DNA of 16,247 bases, from contig JAJRWM010000104.1 in the NCBI GenBank assembly GCA_024276815.1, positions 1 to 16,247 on the forward strand, read 5' to 3'. Under the pieces are notes generated by a model, which saw nothing but the letters and a program-made list of their open reading frames with translations, was not told the origin of the DNA and did not search any database. Position 1 is the stretch's first letter. Each line of letters opens with the position of its first letter. The position numbers and the translations under genes were made by a program. Shown one piece after another: positions 7,976 to 15,306 of the stretch. This DNA comes from a bacterium (GTDB taxonomy: Bacteria; JACRDZ01; JAJRWM01).

Positions 7976-8410
7976 ATGCGGGCTGTTGTTTATTGGAGTA
8001 TTGAAACCTTGGCGATTAATCCGATTGGTGTTTTTAACAATCCAGCCAGCGCTTACGCTGCCGACAACCTTGGCGCGTCTTCCAGGACCGCCAAAAATTC
8101 AGGAACTCAAGAATGTCAAACCTGCAGGGAGCGTAAATACCGTTGTGGCGATGGTTCGCCTGAAAGTGTCAGCGCCAGCACTTCATCAGCCCAGGTGATG
8201 AGCCATGAGAAGCGGCATTTAGTTGAGCAGAAGGCCAGCGCTGACCGCAAAGAGATGGAAGTAGTCAACACCAGCATCAGAATTGAGTATAACAAGTGTC
8301 CGGAATGCGGCCGTATGTACGCTTCAGACGGCGAGGCCACGACCACCATGAGGACCAAACCCGACCAGCAGGCTGAAGGTCTGGGTAATTTCGTTGACCT
8401 CGAGGCTTGA
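7976..8410 (+). CDS. HExxH protein with two Cys pairs (putative metallopeptidase-like, SprA-like)
   Basis: The protein has about 144 residues. After a poorly conserved N-terminus come ECQTCRERKY (first CxxC), MSHEKRHLVEQ (an HExxH zinc-peptidase-type motif within a helix) and, after a beta strand, CPECGRMYASDGEATT (second CxxC). This order, with a short linker 'ASADRKEMEVVNTSIRIEY', matches a family I know from anaerobic Firmicutes and recall as resembling SprA-related putative metalloproteases; activity has not been shown as far as I know. I chose the ATG at 7976; a TTG at 7964 would add four residues and neither has a strong ribosome site. No clear signal peptide is seen. The gene stands alone between divergent and convergent neighbours. 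Confidence 0.65.
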   Translation: MRAVVYWSIETLAINPIGVFNNPASAYAADNLGASSRTAKNSGTQECQTCRERKYRCGDGSPESVSASTSSAQVMSHEKRHLVEQKASADRKEMEVVNTSIRIEYNKCPECGRMYASDGEATTTMRTKPDQQAEGLGNFVDLEA

Positions 8411-8471
8411 GTTTAACCTGAAATTATTCTATAAGTTGAAAATTCAACCATAACCATTAAGCCGGCAGGTT

Positions 8472-9743
8472 CTACCGGTTGCCTGATTCACCTTCCAGGT
8501 TAGCGTAGAATTCCGTTGGTAACAGAGCGTTCCGCCTGTCCAGCAGAAATCGCAGATGATCGTTACCCCATATTTTGTAGCCCCGGGGATTAAAATGCAG
8601 ATTATTATTCAAATAATATTTGGCATGCCTGGTATTTCTGATCAGGGGTTTAAGTCTTTCGAAAGAGTTGAGATACGGAACATTGATACTTTTGGCCAGG
8701 CTGGCGATTTCATAATGGGGACGACTCGACCAAAACGGCTCGCCTCTGAAATCCTGCTTGCCGAAATACTGCCAGTACTGGGGCACGGAATTAAACATGA
8801 TTTTGATATTTCTCTTTTGGCAGAAAAGAGCTAATTTCTTTAGAACAGCCAGCGAAAAAGCCACATTTTCCTCAGTCGCCTCGTCCCATTCCTTTTGACA
8901 CCAGGAATAACGCTGATAAACATCCGCCTTGGAATTACTGGCCAGCGATGGTTCCTTACGTTCACTTTTGCTTTCCCGATTCCTCCTTTTCCTTTGTTCC
9001 AGTATTAAATTAAAGGTATGGGAATTTTTCAAGAGGAATATTTGCAGTTTTCGCAGCAGCGTCATTTTTTCAGCGCCGTATTCCGCATCGACATAAACAG
9101 AACTGTAGATATTCCGCGGCGGAGCTGCCAACGGGTCTCCCGCGTCATCCAGGATCAGGGTTTGACGGTATTTCCAGTCGTCGAAGTCGTCGGACATATC
9201 GACATTGACCACAACCAGGTCCGGGGAATAGTTGACGACCATATGCCTCATGGCCAGATAATAGAGAATAGGTGAATAACTTGAGGTGCCGGCATTGATA
9301 ACTTCAAAGCGCAAATTCATATTTTCAGCCAATTCATTGAGTTTTTTCTCAACAATACCGGGCACGGATTCATCCATGGCGCAAGTACCCTCCGTAAAGG
9401 AATCGCCTAAATAGAAAATACGATAGGTATTCGGGGGTTTTTCTTTAGTGACATCATATTTTTCCAGCCAGCTTTGACTGTTATAATACTGGACATAGGG
9501 CTTGGGGAAATCGGGATTATCGGCTATCCACTCGGTATGTTTCAGCGAAAAGTTTGGTTTCCAGACATGGTTGAGGTAGGGGTGTTGGACCAGATTCTCG
9601 CCGAACCTGGCCCCCCCTTCTTTTTTGAGCAAGGCGAACGAGATATATTCAATTATCGCGATTAAGTAAATTACAATAACAAGATTAACCATGATAATTA
9701 AAAGTATTCGTTTAGCCCGGGTCTTGGGTTTGCTGGACAGCAT
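8472..9743 (-). CDS. Membrane-anchored SGNH/GDSL-like hydrolase
   Basis: This 423-residue protein has a single N-terminal transmembrane helix (about 12-38) and a long outer domain. SGNH blocks are visible: FYLGDSFTEG (about 110-119, nucleophile Ser115), 'VINAGTSSYSP' as block II, 'VVVNVDMSDDFDDW' in the place of block III, and NNNLHFNPRGYKIWG as block V with the catalytic His. Related enzymes remove or transfer acyl groups on envelope polysaccharides, so the domain is probably outside the membrane. The Asp that normally precedes the block V His appears to be Asn, suggesting a Ser-His dyad or an altered activity. GGAG lies 7 bases before the ATG. It ends at TAG (8472-8474), followed four codons later by TAA. 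Confidence 0.75.
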   Translation of the reverse strand: MLSSKPKTRAKRILLIIMVNLVIVIYLIAIIEYISFALLKKEGGARFGENLVQHPYLNHVWKPNFSLKHTEWIADNPDFPKPYVQYYNSQSWLEKYDVTKEKPPNTYRIFYLGDSFTEGTCAMDESVPGIVEKKLNELAENMNLRFEVINAGTSSYSPILYYLAMRHMVVNYSPDLVVVNVDMSDDFDDWKYRQTLILDDAGDPLAAPPRNIYSSVYVDAEYGAEKMTLLRKLQIFLLKNSHTFNLILEQRKRRNRESKSERKEPSLASNSKADVYQRYSWCQKEWDEATEENVAFSLAVLKKLALFCQKRNIKIMFNSVPQYWQYFGKQDFRGEPFWSSRPHYEIASLAKSINVPYLNSFERLKPLIRNTRHAKYYLNNNLHFNPRGYKIWGNDHLRFLLDRRNALLPTEFYANLEGESGNR

Positions 9744-10046
9744 GGAACAACTCCATTAAAAAGGCTTCGAAGCTGATTATCGCTACCATGATCGGCGTTG
9801 ATATTTCACATCATTCAGAGAAAACGCAGGACCACGTAAACGACAAATCAACCGGTTAAGGAACCATGATAATTTTTTTAATTGTAACACATCCTCTGTA
9901 AAACATGATTTTTAGCGTTTATTAAAACAGAGTTGTTCATAGCGGGAAAAAACGGGGCAGGTCCTGTTTTAAAGTTTACTGGCTATTTTCCCCTCGCTTT
10001 GCTACCATTTATCAGCTAATAAACATCAGAAGGACACTGCCGGATT
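9744..10046. other. Intergenic region between divergent genes
   Basis: These 303 bases separate the SGNH hydrolase (-) from the exonuclease (+) and hold no credible gene. They are AT-rich and contain the TTAAAACAG/CTGTTTTAA inverted repeat described separately, enclosing a second potential stem (AGCGGGAAAA near 9941 against TTTTCCCCTCGCT near 9986). I could not pick out a convincing promoter for either neighbour. Confidence 0.5.
9922..9972. repeat. Inverted repeat with a degenerate copy of the CAGGTC palindrome
   Basis: Perfect 9-base arms TTAAAACAG (9922-9930) and CTGTTTTAA (9964-9972) flank 33 bases. The right side reads CAGGTCCTGTTTTA (9958-9971), which looks like the CAGGTC-NNN-GACCTG-TTTTA element found at 10892 and 15292 with its centre collapsed. 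Confidence 0.5.
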
Positions 10047-10598
10047 TTGCCAAAAAAAATATCTGCCCCGAAGAATCTGGTCTTTTTTGACATTGAGACT
10101 CAATTTTTGTCCTATGAAATTGGCGGCTGGAATAATTGTCACCGGATGAAGCTTTCGGTAGCGGTGACCTACAACACGAAAGACGGGGAATTCCGTTCTT
10201 TTGAAGAGGAGCAGACAGATAAACTGCTGGCGGAGCTTCAGTCAGCGGACCTGGTCATTGGTTTCAACATCAATCGTTTTGATTATGTTGTTTTACAACC
10301 TTATTACAAGTTTAACCTACATTCTTTGCCCACCTTCGATATTTTGGACTACATTTATGTTCAGCTTGGTTTCCGGCTATCTTTGGATCATTTGGCGCGC
10401 AACACTTTAAACAAGAAAAAGCTCGCTGATGGAGTCCAGGCTGTGGAGTGGTTTCGTTCCGGTGAAATGGATAAACTGACTCAGTATTGTCAATCTGATG
10501 TTGAGATTACCCGTGATTTATATTTTTTTGGTAAAGAACGGGGATTTTTACTTTACCAAAAGAGTAATCAGCTTTTTCGCCTTCCGGTCTCCTGGTAA
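10047..10598 (+). CDS. RNase H-like (DEDD family) 3'-5' exonuclease domain protein
   Basis: This 183-residue protein is a single-domain nuclease. The DEDD motifs are present: FFDIET (exo I, Asp and Glu, about residues 14-19), 'LVIGFNINRFDYVVL' (exo II, Asp) and YCQSDVEITRDLY (exo III, Asp). It fits the ribonuclease-H-like exonuclease group that often accompanies superfamily II helicases or stands alone, as here. The role is probably DNA or RNA end trimming; the substrate is unknown. The start is a TTG at 10047 with GAAGGA 12 bases upstream, rather far; an in-frame TAA at 10020 limits other choices. The stop codon lies in a small CCTGG-TAAA-CCAGG palindrome (10591-10604), and a REP-like repeat follows. 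Confidence 0.8.
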   Translation: MPKKISAPKNLVFFDIETQFLSYEIGGWNNCHRMKLSVAVTYNTKDGEFRSFEEEQTDKLLAELQSADLVIGFNINRFDYVVLQPYYKFNLHSLPTFDILDYIYVQLGFRLSLDHLARNTLNKKKLADGVQAVEWFRSGEMDKLTQYCQSDVEITRDLYFFGKERGFLLYQKSNQLFRLPVSW

Positions 10599-10640
10599 AC
10601 CAGGGCGGGTCGTGTTCGCGAGATACGGCTCTTTTCAGGA

Positions 10641-10667
10641 TGTCATTCCCGCGAACGCGGGAATCCA
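10641..10667. repeat. REP-like palindrome (ATTCCCGCG type)
   Basis: The 27-base element opens with TGTCATTCCCGCG and closes with CGCGGGAATCCA, giving a CATTCCCGCG-AA-CGCGGG hairpin. Elements of this type are widespread intergenic repeats in many bacteria. A diverged double version occurs at 15936-15990, also just after a stop codon. Confidence 0.7.
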
Positions 10668-10891
10668 GGGCTGAACCTCTCTTGCGGCGAGTATAACCGG
10701 TCAGCGGACAAACAGGATTTACGCATAAATGGTCGAAAAACGCTTTAAAGAATTGTGACACAACCTGTTTGCGAGTCACAGACGAAGCGCAATCTCCACC
10801 ATAAAAGAGAAAGACCGCGTGTGTGCCTCACCTGACACATAGCCGAGTACTTTTACGAGGCGGGATTAAAAGTCGCGATAGCGTATTAAAA

Positions 10892-10906
10892 CAGGTCGAA
10901 GACCTG
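10892..10906. repeat. CAGGTC-NNN-GACCTG palindrome, copy 1
   Basis: CAGGTC and GACCTG flank GAA, preceded by TTAAAA. The surrounding 60 bases, read on the minus strand, resemble the sequence around 15291-15350 (GCAGGTCT, then CGACCTGTTTTA, then related GC-rich text). The two are thus inverted copies of one longer element. Confidence 0.6.
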
Positions 10907-11000
10907 CGGAGTAATTTTGTTCTTGAACATATTTTTTCAACACCAAACTCGAAAAATTTTCTCATAACATATTGTTTATATTTTTTCGCGGATTTTTTTC

Positions 11001-11029
11001 TTGACAGGGGAAGAACTATCGGGTATTCT
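11001..11029 (+). promoter_or_regulatory. Promoter of the HD protein/hcp operon
   Basis: A perfect TTGACA (11001-11006) is followed after 17 bases by TATTCT (11024-11029, four of six matches). Initiation near 11036 would leave a leader of about 94 bases. The -10 and start site sit inside a large inverted repeat, a layout typical of repression. Confidence 0.6.
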
Positions 11030-11046
11030 GGTACCAGTATTCCGAT
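11018..11046. promoter_or_regulatory. Large palindromic operator overlapping the hcp promoter
   Basis: The centre CTGGTACCAG (11028-11037) is a perfect 10-base palindrome. It extends to ATTCTGGTACCAGTAT (11025-11040), and outer arms ATCGG (11018-11022) and CCGAT (11042-11046) match with a one-base offset. It covers the -10 box and predicted start site. A dimeric regulator such as the Rrf2 protein encoded at 15501 is the obvious candidate; that link is inference. Confidence 0.55.
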
Positions 11047-11129
11047 TTTTCGGCTCCCGCCGCTCATTTTTTTAAGAAACCTGGGGTTCCAGAAAGATAC
11101 TGAATAACTGAAAGCGGGTGAATAACATT

Positions 11130-11876
11130 ATGACAAAAACAAAATGCCCCGGTCAGGATATGAGGTTCTGGCAGCCGGATGATATCTTTGACGTGGTCTG
11201 CGGAAAATGCGGCTATTCCCTGGAATTCTTCAAAGATGAAGCTCATCGGCGTTGTATTATCTGCGGCAACCGGGTAATTAACCCGAAACTAAGCTTTGGC
11301 TGCGCTCAATGGTGTGAGCACGCCAGGGAATGTTTGGGCTTCGACCCCCAAACATTACAGCGGGAAGATCCTAACGAGGTTTCCCTGATCGATAAACTCA
11401 TCGATGAGATGAAAGCCGTCTTCGACGGTGACCAGAAACGCATAACGCACGCCTTGAGCGTTTTGGCAAACGCGGAAGAAATCATGCGTTCCCAAAAAGC
11501 TGATCCCAGAGTTGTGCTGACCGCCGCGATTCTTCATGACATTGGTATTCTTGAGGCCGAGAGGAAGCATGGTTCCTCCGCCGGGATTTATCAGGAAATG
11601 GAGGGGCCCACAATCGCCAACCCCATTATGAAAAAGGTTGGTCTGGATATTGAGACCATCAGGCATGTCGAAAAGATTATCGCCAATCACCACAGCGCCA
11701 AAGATATCGATACGCCGGAGTTCAGGATTATCTGGGACGCGGACTGGCTGGTCAATCTGGGAGAGACATATCCCAAGACACACCGGGAAGCGTTAAAGAA
11801 TAAAATAGAAAGGATTTTTAAAACTAAAGCGGGAAAGCGGATAGCTTATCAAACTTTTTGTAAAACAGCGGTTTAG
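11130..11876 (+). CDS. Zinc-ribbon and HD-domain phosphohydrolase-like protein
   Basis: The protein has 248 residues with the ATG at 11130; a GTG at 11118 is an alternative. The N-terminal third is Cys-rich: CPGQDMRFW, then CGKCG and CIICG, which form a zinc ribbon, then a GCAQWCEHARECLG motif whose three Cys could bind metal or Fe-S. From about residue 85 comes a compact HD domain: 'RITHALSVLANAEEI' (His), AAILHDIG (HD), 'IIANHHSAKDI' and 'IWDADWLVN' (Asp), the residues of a metal-dependent phosphohydrolase. The substrate is unknown. It lies 23 bases before hcp, and I recall relatives near redox genes in other anaerobes. It ends at TAG (11874-11876); readthrough would run into the start of hcp, so this looks like a true stop. 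Confidence 0.8.
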   Translation: MTKTKCPGQDMRFWQPDDIFDVVCGKCGYSLEFFKDEAHRRCIICGNRVINPKLSFGCAQWCEHARECLGFDPQTLQREDPNEVSLIDKLIDEMKAVFDGDQKRITHALSVLANAEEIMRSQKADPRVVLTAAILHDIGILEAERKHGSSAGIYQEMEGPTIANPIMKKVGLDIETIRHVEKIIANHHSAKDIDTPEFRIIWDADWLVNLGETYPKTHREALKNKIERIFKTKAGKRIAYQTFCKTAV

Positions 11877-11899
11877 AAAAACAAAATGGAGGGTTTTAA

Positions 11900-13546
11900 A
11901 TGTTCTGTTACCAATGTGAACAAACGGCAAAAGGAACTGGATGTACCGTGAAAGGGGTCTGCGGCAAGGAGCCAGAGGTAGCGGCTTTACAGGATCTTTT
12001 ACTTCACGCCGCGAAAGGCATAGCTAATTACGCTCATCGGGCGCGGGAACTGGGCGCGGGTAATCATGAAATCGACGTCTTTGTTTTGGAGGCTTTGTTT
12101 TCAACGGTTACCAATGTCAATTTCGATCCCGAACGGCTTCAGCGACTGTTAAACAAAGCGGCTCAGATTCGTAACCAGGCGAAAGAGCTGTATGTCAACG
12201 CCGCGGCTCAGGCTGGTAAAACGGCGGAAGAGTTGTCAGGCCCGGCCGCCTGGCAGCCCGCGAATGACCTTGATGGCTTACTCGCCCAGGCTGAAGAAGT
12301 ATCCGTATTAAAAATGAAAGAAAAATTTGGCGAAGACATCACCGGCTTGATTGAGCTGGTAACTTTCGGTCTGAAGGGCTTAGCCGCTTACGCCGACCAC
12401 GCCCAGATCCTTGGCAAAGAAGACGACGCGGTTTACGCTTTCGTTAACGAAGCTTTGGATTTTCTCACCAAAGACAATCTTGGCGTTGACGATTTATTGG
12501 GATACGCTTTAAAAACCGGTGAGGTTAATATCAGGGCCATGGAGTTGCTTGACGACGCCAACACCAGTGTTTATGGCCACCCTGAGCCGACCAAGGTTCG
12601 GGTAACGCCGCTGAAAGGTAAGGGCATTCTGGTTTCAGGCCATGACCTGAAGGATCTCGAAGAGCTGTTAAAGCAAACTGAAGGTAAGGGAATTAATGTT
12701 TATACGCATGGCGAGATGCTACCCTGTCATGCTTATCCTGAGTTGAAGAAGTACAGTCATCTGGTTGGTAATTACGGAGGCGCCTGGCAGGATCAGCGAA
12801 AAGAGTTTGACGAATTTCCCGGCGCCATCCTGATGACCACCAACTGTATCCAGCGCCCCAAAGAGACATATAACGCCCGTATTTTCACAACCGGCCTGGT
12901 CGCCTGGCCGGGTGTTACCCATATTGCCGGCAGCGATTTCACGCCTGTTATTGAAGCTGCTTTGGCGGCCCCCGGCTTCACCGAGGACGGTCCCAACCAG
13001 GAAAGCATGGTGGGCTTTGGCCGCAACGCCGTACTTAGCGTAGCGGGCAAAGTCATCGACCTGGTCAAGGGCGGCAAAATCAAACACTTCTACTTGGTTG
13101 GCGGTTGTGACGGAGCCAAGAGCGGCAGAAGCTATTACACTGATTTCGCTAAGGCCGTGCCGAACGACAGCGTTATTTTAACGTTAGCCTGTGGTAAATA
13201 CCGCTTCAACAAGCTTGAGTTCGGCGACATTGAGGGAATACCCCGATTGCTTGATATTGGTCAATGCAACGACGCCTATTCAGCAGTTCAGATCGCTGTC
13301 GCTTTAGCCAACGCTTTTGACACGGATGTCAACGGCTTGCCGCTTTCCTTTATTCTCTCCTGGTACGAGCAAAAAGCGGTAGCCATCCTGTTGAGCCTGC
13401 TGCACCTGGGAATCCAGAACATCAAACTCGGGCCTTCATTGCCGGCCTTTGTAACTCCGGCGGCTTTAAACATTCTGGTGGACAAATTCAAAATAGCTCC
13501 TGTTACCAATGTTGAAGATGATTTGAAAGCAATCCTGACAAGCTGA
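11900..13546 (+). CDS. hcp: Hybrid cluster protein (hydroxylamine/NO reductase)
   Basis: This 548-residue protein has the usual length of Hcp. The N-terminal Cys spacing is C3-x2-C6-x8-C15-x5-C21, the class I arrangement that binds the cubane cluster. The ligands of the hybrid Fe-S-O cluster are present in order: His in VSGHDLKDLEE, Glu in THGEMLPCHAYPEL, Cys in TTNCIQRP, Cys in GGCDGAKSGRSYY, Cys in LACGKYRFNK, Cys in GQCNDAYSA, and Glu/Lys in SWYEQKAV. Hcp reduces nitric oxide or hydroxylamine and has been linked to protein S-nitrosylation in E. coli. GGAGG lies 8 bases before the ATG. No NADH-dependent partner (Hcr) is encoded nearby; electrons may come from the membrane polyferredoxin downstream or a soluble ferredoxin. 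Confidence 0.97.
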   Translation: MFCYQCEQTAKGTGCTVKGVCGKEPEVAALQDLLLHAAKGIANYAHRARELGAGNHEIDVFVLEALFSTVTNVNFDPERLQRLLNKAAQIRNQAKELYVNAAAQAGKTAEELSGPAAWQPANDLDGLLAQAEEVSVLKMKEKFGEDITGLIELVTFGLKGLAAYADHAQILGKEDDAVYAFVNEALDFLTKDNLGVDDLLGYALKTGEVNIRAMELLDDANTSVYGHPEPTKVRVTPLKGKGILVSGHDLKDLEELLKQTEGKGINVYTHGEMLPCHAYPELKKYSHLVGNYGGAWQDQRKEFDEFPGAILMTTNCIQRPKETYNARIFTTGLVAWPGVTHIAGSDFTPVIEAALAAPGFTEDGPNQESMVGFGRNAVLSVAGKVIDLVKGGKIKHFYLVGGCDGAKSGRSYYTDFAKAVPNDSVILTLACGKYRFNKLEFGDIEGIPRLLDIGQCNDAYSAVQIAVALANAFDTDVNGLPLSFILSWYEQKAVAILLSLLHLGIQNIKLGPSLPAFVTPAALNILVDKFKIAPVTNVEDDLKAILTS

Positions 13547-13615
13547 AGTTTCTCAACGGATTGAGTGTTGATAATTCCGGGGCAGGTTAAAACCTTATGC
13601 AAGGCAAAGCAGGAA

Positions 13616-13748
13616 CCTTGGAAACCCCTTTTTAGACTTCGCTAAAAAACAGCTCGTCGGTAGACAGCGAAAAAAACGGGGTTTCCGGCACCTTCCCCCA
13701 AAAACTTTAACTTGAGGGGGAGCCTTAGACAAGGTCGTTAAATGCTAC
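13616..13748. repeat. Intergenic hairpin element, copy 1
   Basis: The element opens with CCTTGG and contains GGAAACCCC-TTTTT (13620-13633) paired with AAAAAAA-CGGGGTTTCC (13670-13686) around a 36-base loop. It continues GGCACCTTCCCCC-AAAACTTTAA (to about 13710) and closes with AAGGTCGTTAAATGCTAC (13731-13748). All these parts recur, in the same order, between 15153 and 15450. A weaker resemblance, AAGGCAAAACAAGAACCT, is seen near 7902. It may act as a terminator for hcp, but no plain U tract follows the stem. Confidence 0.7.
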
Positions 13749-13778
13749 AGGGGGAGTGCTTTTGAGTGCGCTCCCCCT
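13694..13778 (+). promoter_or_regulatory. Alternative G5/C5 pairings in the leader of the polyferredoxin gene
   Basis: Two AGGGGGAG copies (13715-13722 and 13749-13756) can compete for CTCCCCCT (13771-13778), and the first can also pair with TCCCCC (13694-13699). The downstream pair makes an 11-bp stem with one G-U and an 8-base loop, ending 25 bases before the ATG at 13804. Mutually exclusive stems of this kind resemble leader control, but a run of A, not T, follows the last stem, so it is not a simple terminator. Confidence 0.4.
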
Positions 13779-13803
13779 AAAAAAACAACCCAGGATAAAA
13801 CTC

Positions 13804-15105
13804 ATGTACCGATTACTTCCAGCCATAATCTCCTGTTTGCTCCTGGCGGCTCATTTCCTGCGCGCCGGCAATCCTGGGCTGGTCGCTCTCTGGCTCTCTT
13901 TTCCTTTATTATTGGCTTTTAAACGCAACTGGGCGACTATCATCTTCCAGCTTGTCATATTTTCTGGTTCCGCCATCTGGATCGCGGTTCTGGCGGACTA
14001 CTGGCAGGCCCGCGCTTTGATTGGCGCGCCAAAACTCAGGCTGGCCTTAATCCTGGGAGGCGTCGCTTGTTTTACGGCTGTTTCAGCCTTAGTTTTTTTC
14101 ACCCCGGCGTTAAAGAAAGTGTTTTCTCCTGATGACAGCCCGGTTTTCCCGGCCATCACCGCTTTTCTGCTTACTTTTGTCACTTTCTCGATTATCCGGT
14201 TCAAAGTATCTTTCCCGATTATTTTACTCGAACGGTTTATTCGGGGCGGAGGTTGGCTGGAAGCTTTCTGGCTGGCGGTTTACGCTGGTTTTCTGGCCGT
14301 TTTTTTCCAAAGCCCGGCAAACCAGAAAAAATGGCGTCCCCGCATCTGGGGATTATTCTCATTCATCTTTTTTCTTCAATTAGCGATTGGCTTGGCCGGG
14401 CAGGAGCAATTTTTAATGACCGGCAGACTTCATCTCCCGGTGCCTGCGCTGATACTTGCCGGCCCGCTTTACCGGGGGTCGGGGTTTTTCATGTTGATTC
14501 TCTTCTCCGTAACGGTGTTGCTGGTTGGGCCGGCCTGGTGCAGTTGGTTGTGTTATATCGGCCCTTGGGATGACTGCGCTTCCCGTCTGAAAAGCAGGCC
14601 GGGTTCATTACCGTCCTGGCGCGGGCATTTACGTATTGTACTTCTTGTCGTCGTGTTGCTAACGGCGTTCACAACGAGAGTTCTAAACGTTCCCACGATC
14701 GCGACGATATCTTCAGCCGCCGTCTTCGGCGTCATCGGCGTTGGTTTTATGGTTGGTTGGTCACGCCGGGTCGGCTTAATGACTCATTGTGTTTCCTATT
14801 GCCCGGTAGGCTTTGTCTCGACCAGGCTGGGCAAACTTTCCCCATTCAGAATAAAGATTGATGATGATTGCGACAAATGCGGCGCCTGCCGGCAGGTTTG
14901 CCGTTATGACAGTCTTGGCAAACAGGATATTGAGAGACGGCAGCCGGGTGAAGCTTGCACTCTTTGCGGCGACTGCGTTTCACAGTGCGGCGGCGGTCAT
15001 ATCGGCTATCATTTTTCGGGGCTTACGCCTCACAGCTCCAGGGTGCTTTTTATTATTTTAATTACCTCTCTGCACGCTGTGTTCGTGGGAGTCGCCAGGA
15101 TATGA
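13804..15105 (+). CDS. Membrane polyferredoxin (NapH/CcoG-like 4Fe-4S protein)
   Basis: The protein has about 433 residues with the ATG at 13804, chosen because AGGA lies 8 bases upstream; a GTG at 13756 would place the start inside a strong hairpin. The N-terminal 200 residues form about five or six membrane helices. Then come 'GPLYRGSGFF', another helix and the motif CSWLCYIGPWDDC, two more helices, 'HCVSYCPVGF', and a C-terminal 2[4Fe-4S] ferredoxin domain with CDKCGACRQVC and CTLCGDCVSQC. A last hydrophobic segment follows. The layout is that of NapH/CcoG-type membrane electron carriers that pass electrons from quinol or membrane donors to soluble or periplasmic partners. Position between hcp and an Rrf2 gene suggests it supplies electrons in nitrosative or redox stress; this partner link is inference. 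Confidence 0.85.
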   Translation: MYRLLPAIISCLLLAAHFLRAGNPGLVALWLSFPLLLAFKRNWATIIFQLVIFSGSAIWIAVLADYWQARALIGAPKLRLALILGGVACFTAVSALVFFTPALKKVFSPDDSPVFPAITAFLLTFVTFSIIRFKVSFPIILLERFIRGGGWLEAFWLAVYAGFLAVFFQSPANQKKWRPRIWGLFSFIFFLQLAIGLAGQEQFLMTGRLHLPVPALILAGPLYRGSGFFMLILFSVTVLLVGPAWCSWLCYIGPWDDCASRLKSRPGSLPSWRGHLRIVLLVVVLLTAFTTRVLNVPTIATISSAAVFGVIGVGFMVGWSRRVGLMTHCVSYCPVGFVSTRLGKLSPFRIKIDDDCDKCGACRQVCRYDSLGKQDIERRQPGEACTLCGDCVSQCGGGHIGYHFSGLTPHSSRVLFIILITSLHAVFVGVARI

Positions 15106-15152
15106 ATAATTAGTGTCAAAATCTATTGTCATATGTAGGGCAATAAGAAGAA

Positions 15153-15214
15153 CCTTGGAACCCCCCTTTTTCGAAAAAAACGGGGTTTCCGGCACCTTCC
15201 CCCGAAAACTTTAA
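15153..15214. repeat. Intergenic hairpin element, copy 2 (left part)
   Basis: CCTTGGAAC, then a near-perfect hairpin at 15157-15190 with a short CGAA loop: GGAA-CCCC-TTTTT against AAAAA-GGGG-TTTCC with small mismatches. GGCACCTTCCCCCGAAAACTTTAA follows as in copy 1. Relative to copy 1 the loop lacks the roughly 30-base insert. The closing block of the element lies far downstream (15433-15450), so the copy appears split by an insertion. Confidence 0.7.
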
Positions 15215-15263
15215 TAGTTGAACATCCCTGTATTTATCGTAAGTCAGCGACAATTAAAGTTTT
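15205..15263. repeat. Perfect 11-base inverted repeat
   Basis: AAAACTTTAAT (15205-15215) and ATTAAAGTTTT (15253-15263) are exact reverse complements separated by 37 bases. The left arm coincides with the point where element copy 2 stops matching copy 1. Confidence 0.6.
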
Positions 15264-15291
15264 TGCAGGGAGTTATAGGGGCAGGCCGGTG

Positions 15292-15306
15292 CAGGTCTAC
15301 GACCTG
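15292..15306. repeat. CAGGTC-NNN-GACCTG palindrome, copy 2
   Basis: CAGGTC and GACCTG flank TAC, followed by TTTTA. It is the inverted counterpart of the copy at 10892-10906, with related sequence for some 50 bases on the TTTTA side. Confidence 0.6.

Larger units (their letters stand above)
10599..11129. other. Long intergenic region with repeats, promoter and operator
   Basis: No credible gene lies in these 531 bases; short frames here cross palindromic repeats. In order it holds a REP-like palindrome (10641-10667), a degenerate repeat stretch (about 10760-10890), the CAGGTC palindrome (10892-10906), an AT-rich tract (about 10915-11000), then the promoter and large inverted repeat of the Hcp operon. 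A short CGGC-TCCC-GCCG hairpin with a T run (11050-11073) and a CTGG-GGTT-CCAG hairpin lie in the presumed leader. Confidence 0.6.

Noticed and set aside
10507-10779. Minus-strand 90-residue frame over the end of the exonuclease gene
   Set aside because: It translates a REP-like palindrome (RGNDILK-type text typical of such repeats) and the antisense of a real gene.
10823-11107. Short frames on both strands before the HD protein
   Set aside because: They cross the CAGGTC repeat, promoter and operator; low-complexity text and no ribosome sites.
12719-13087. Minus-strand frames within hcp
   Set aside because: Antisense shadows of a well-conserved Hcp coding sequence.
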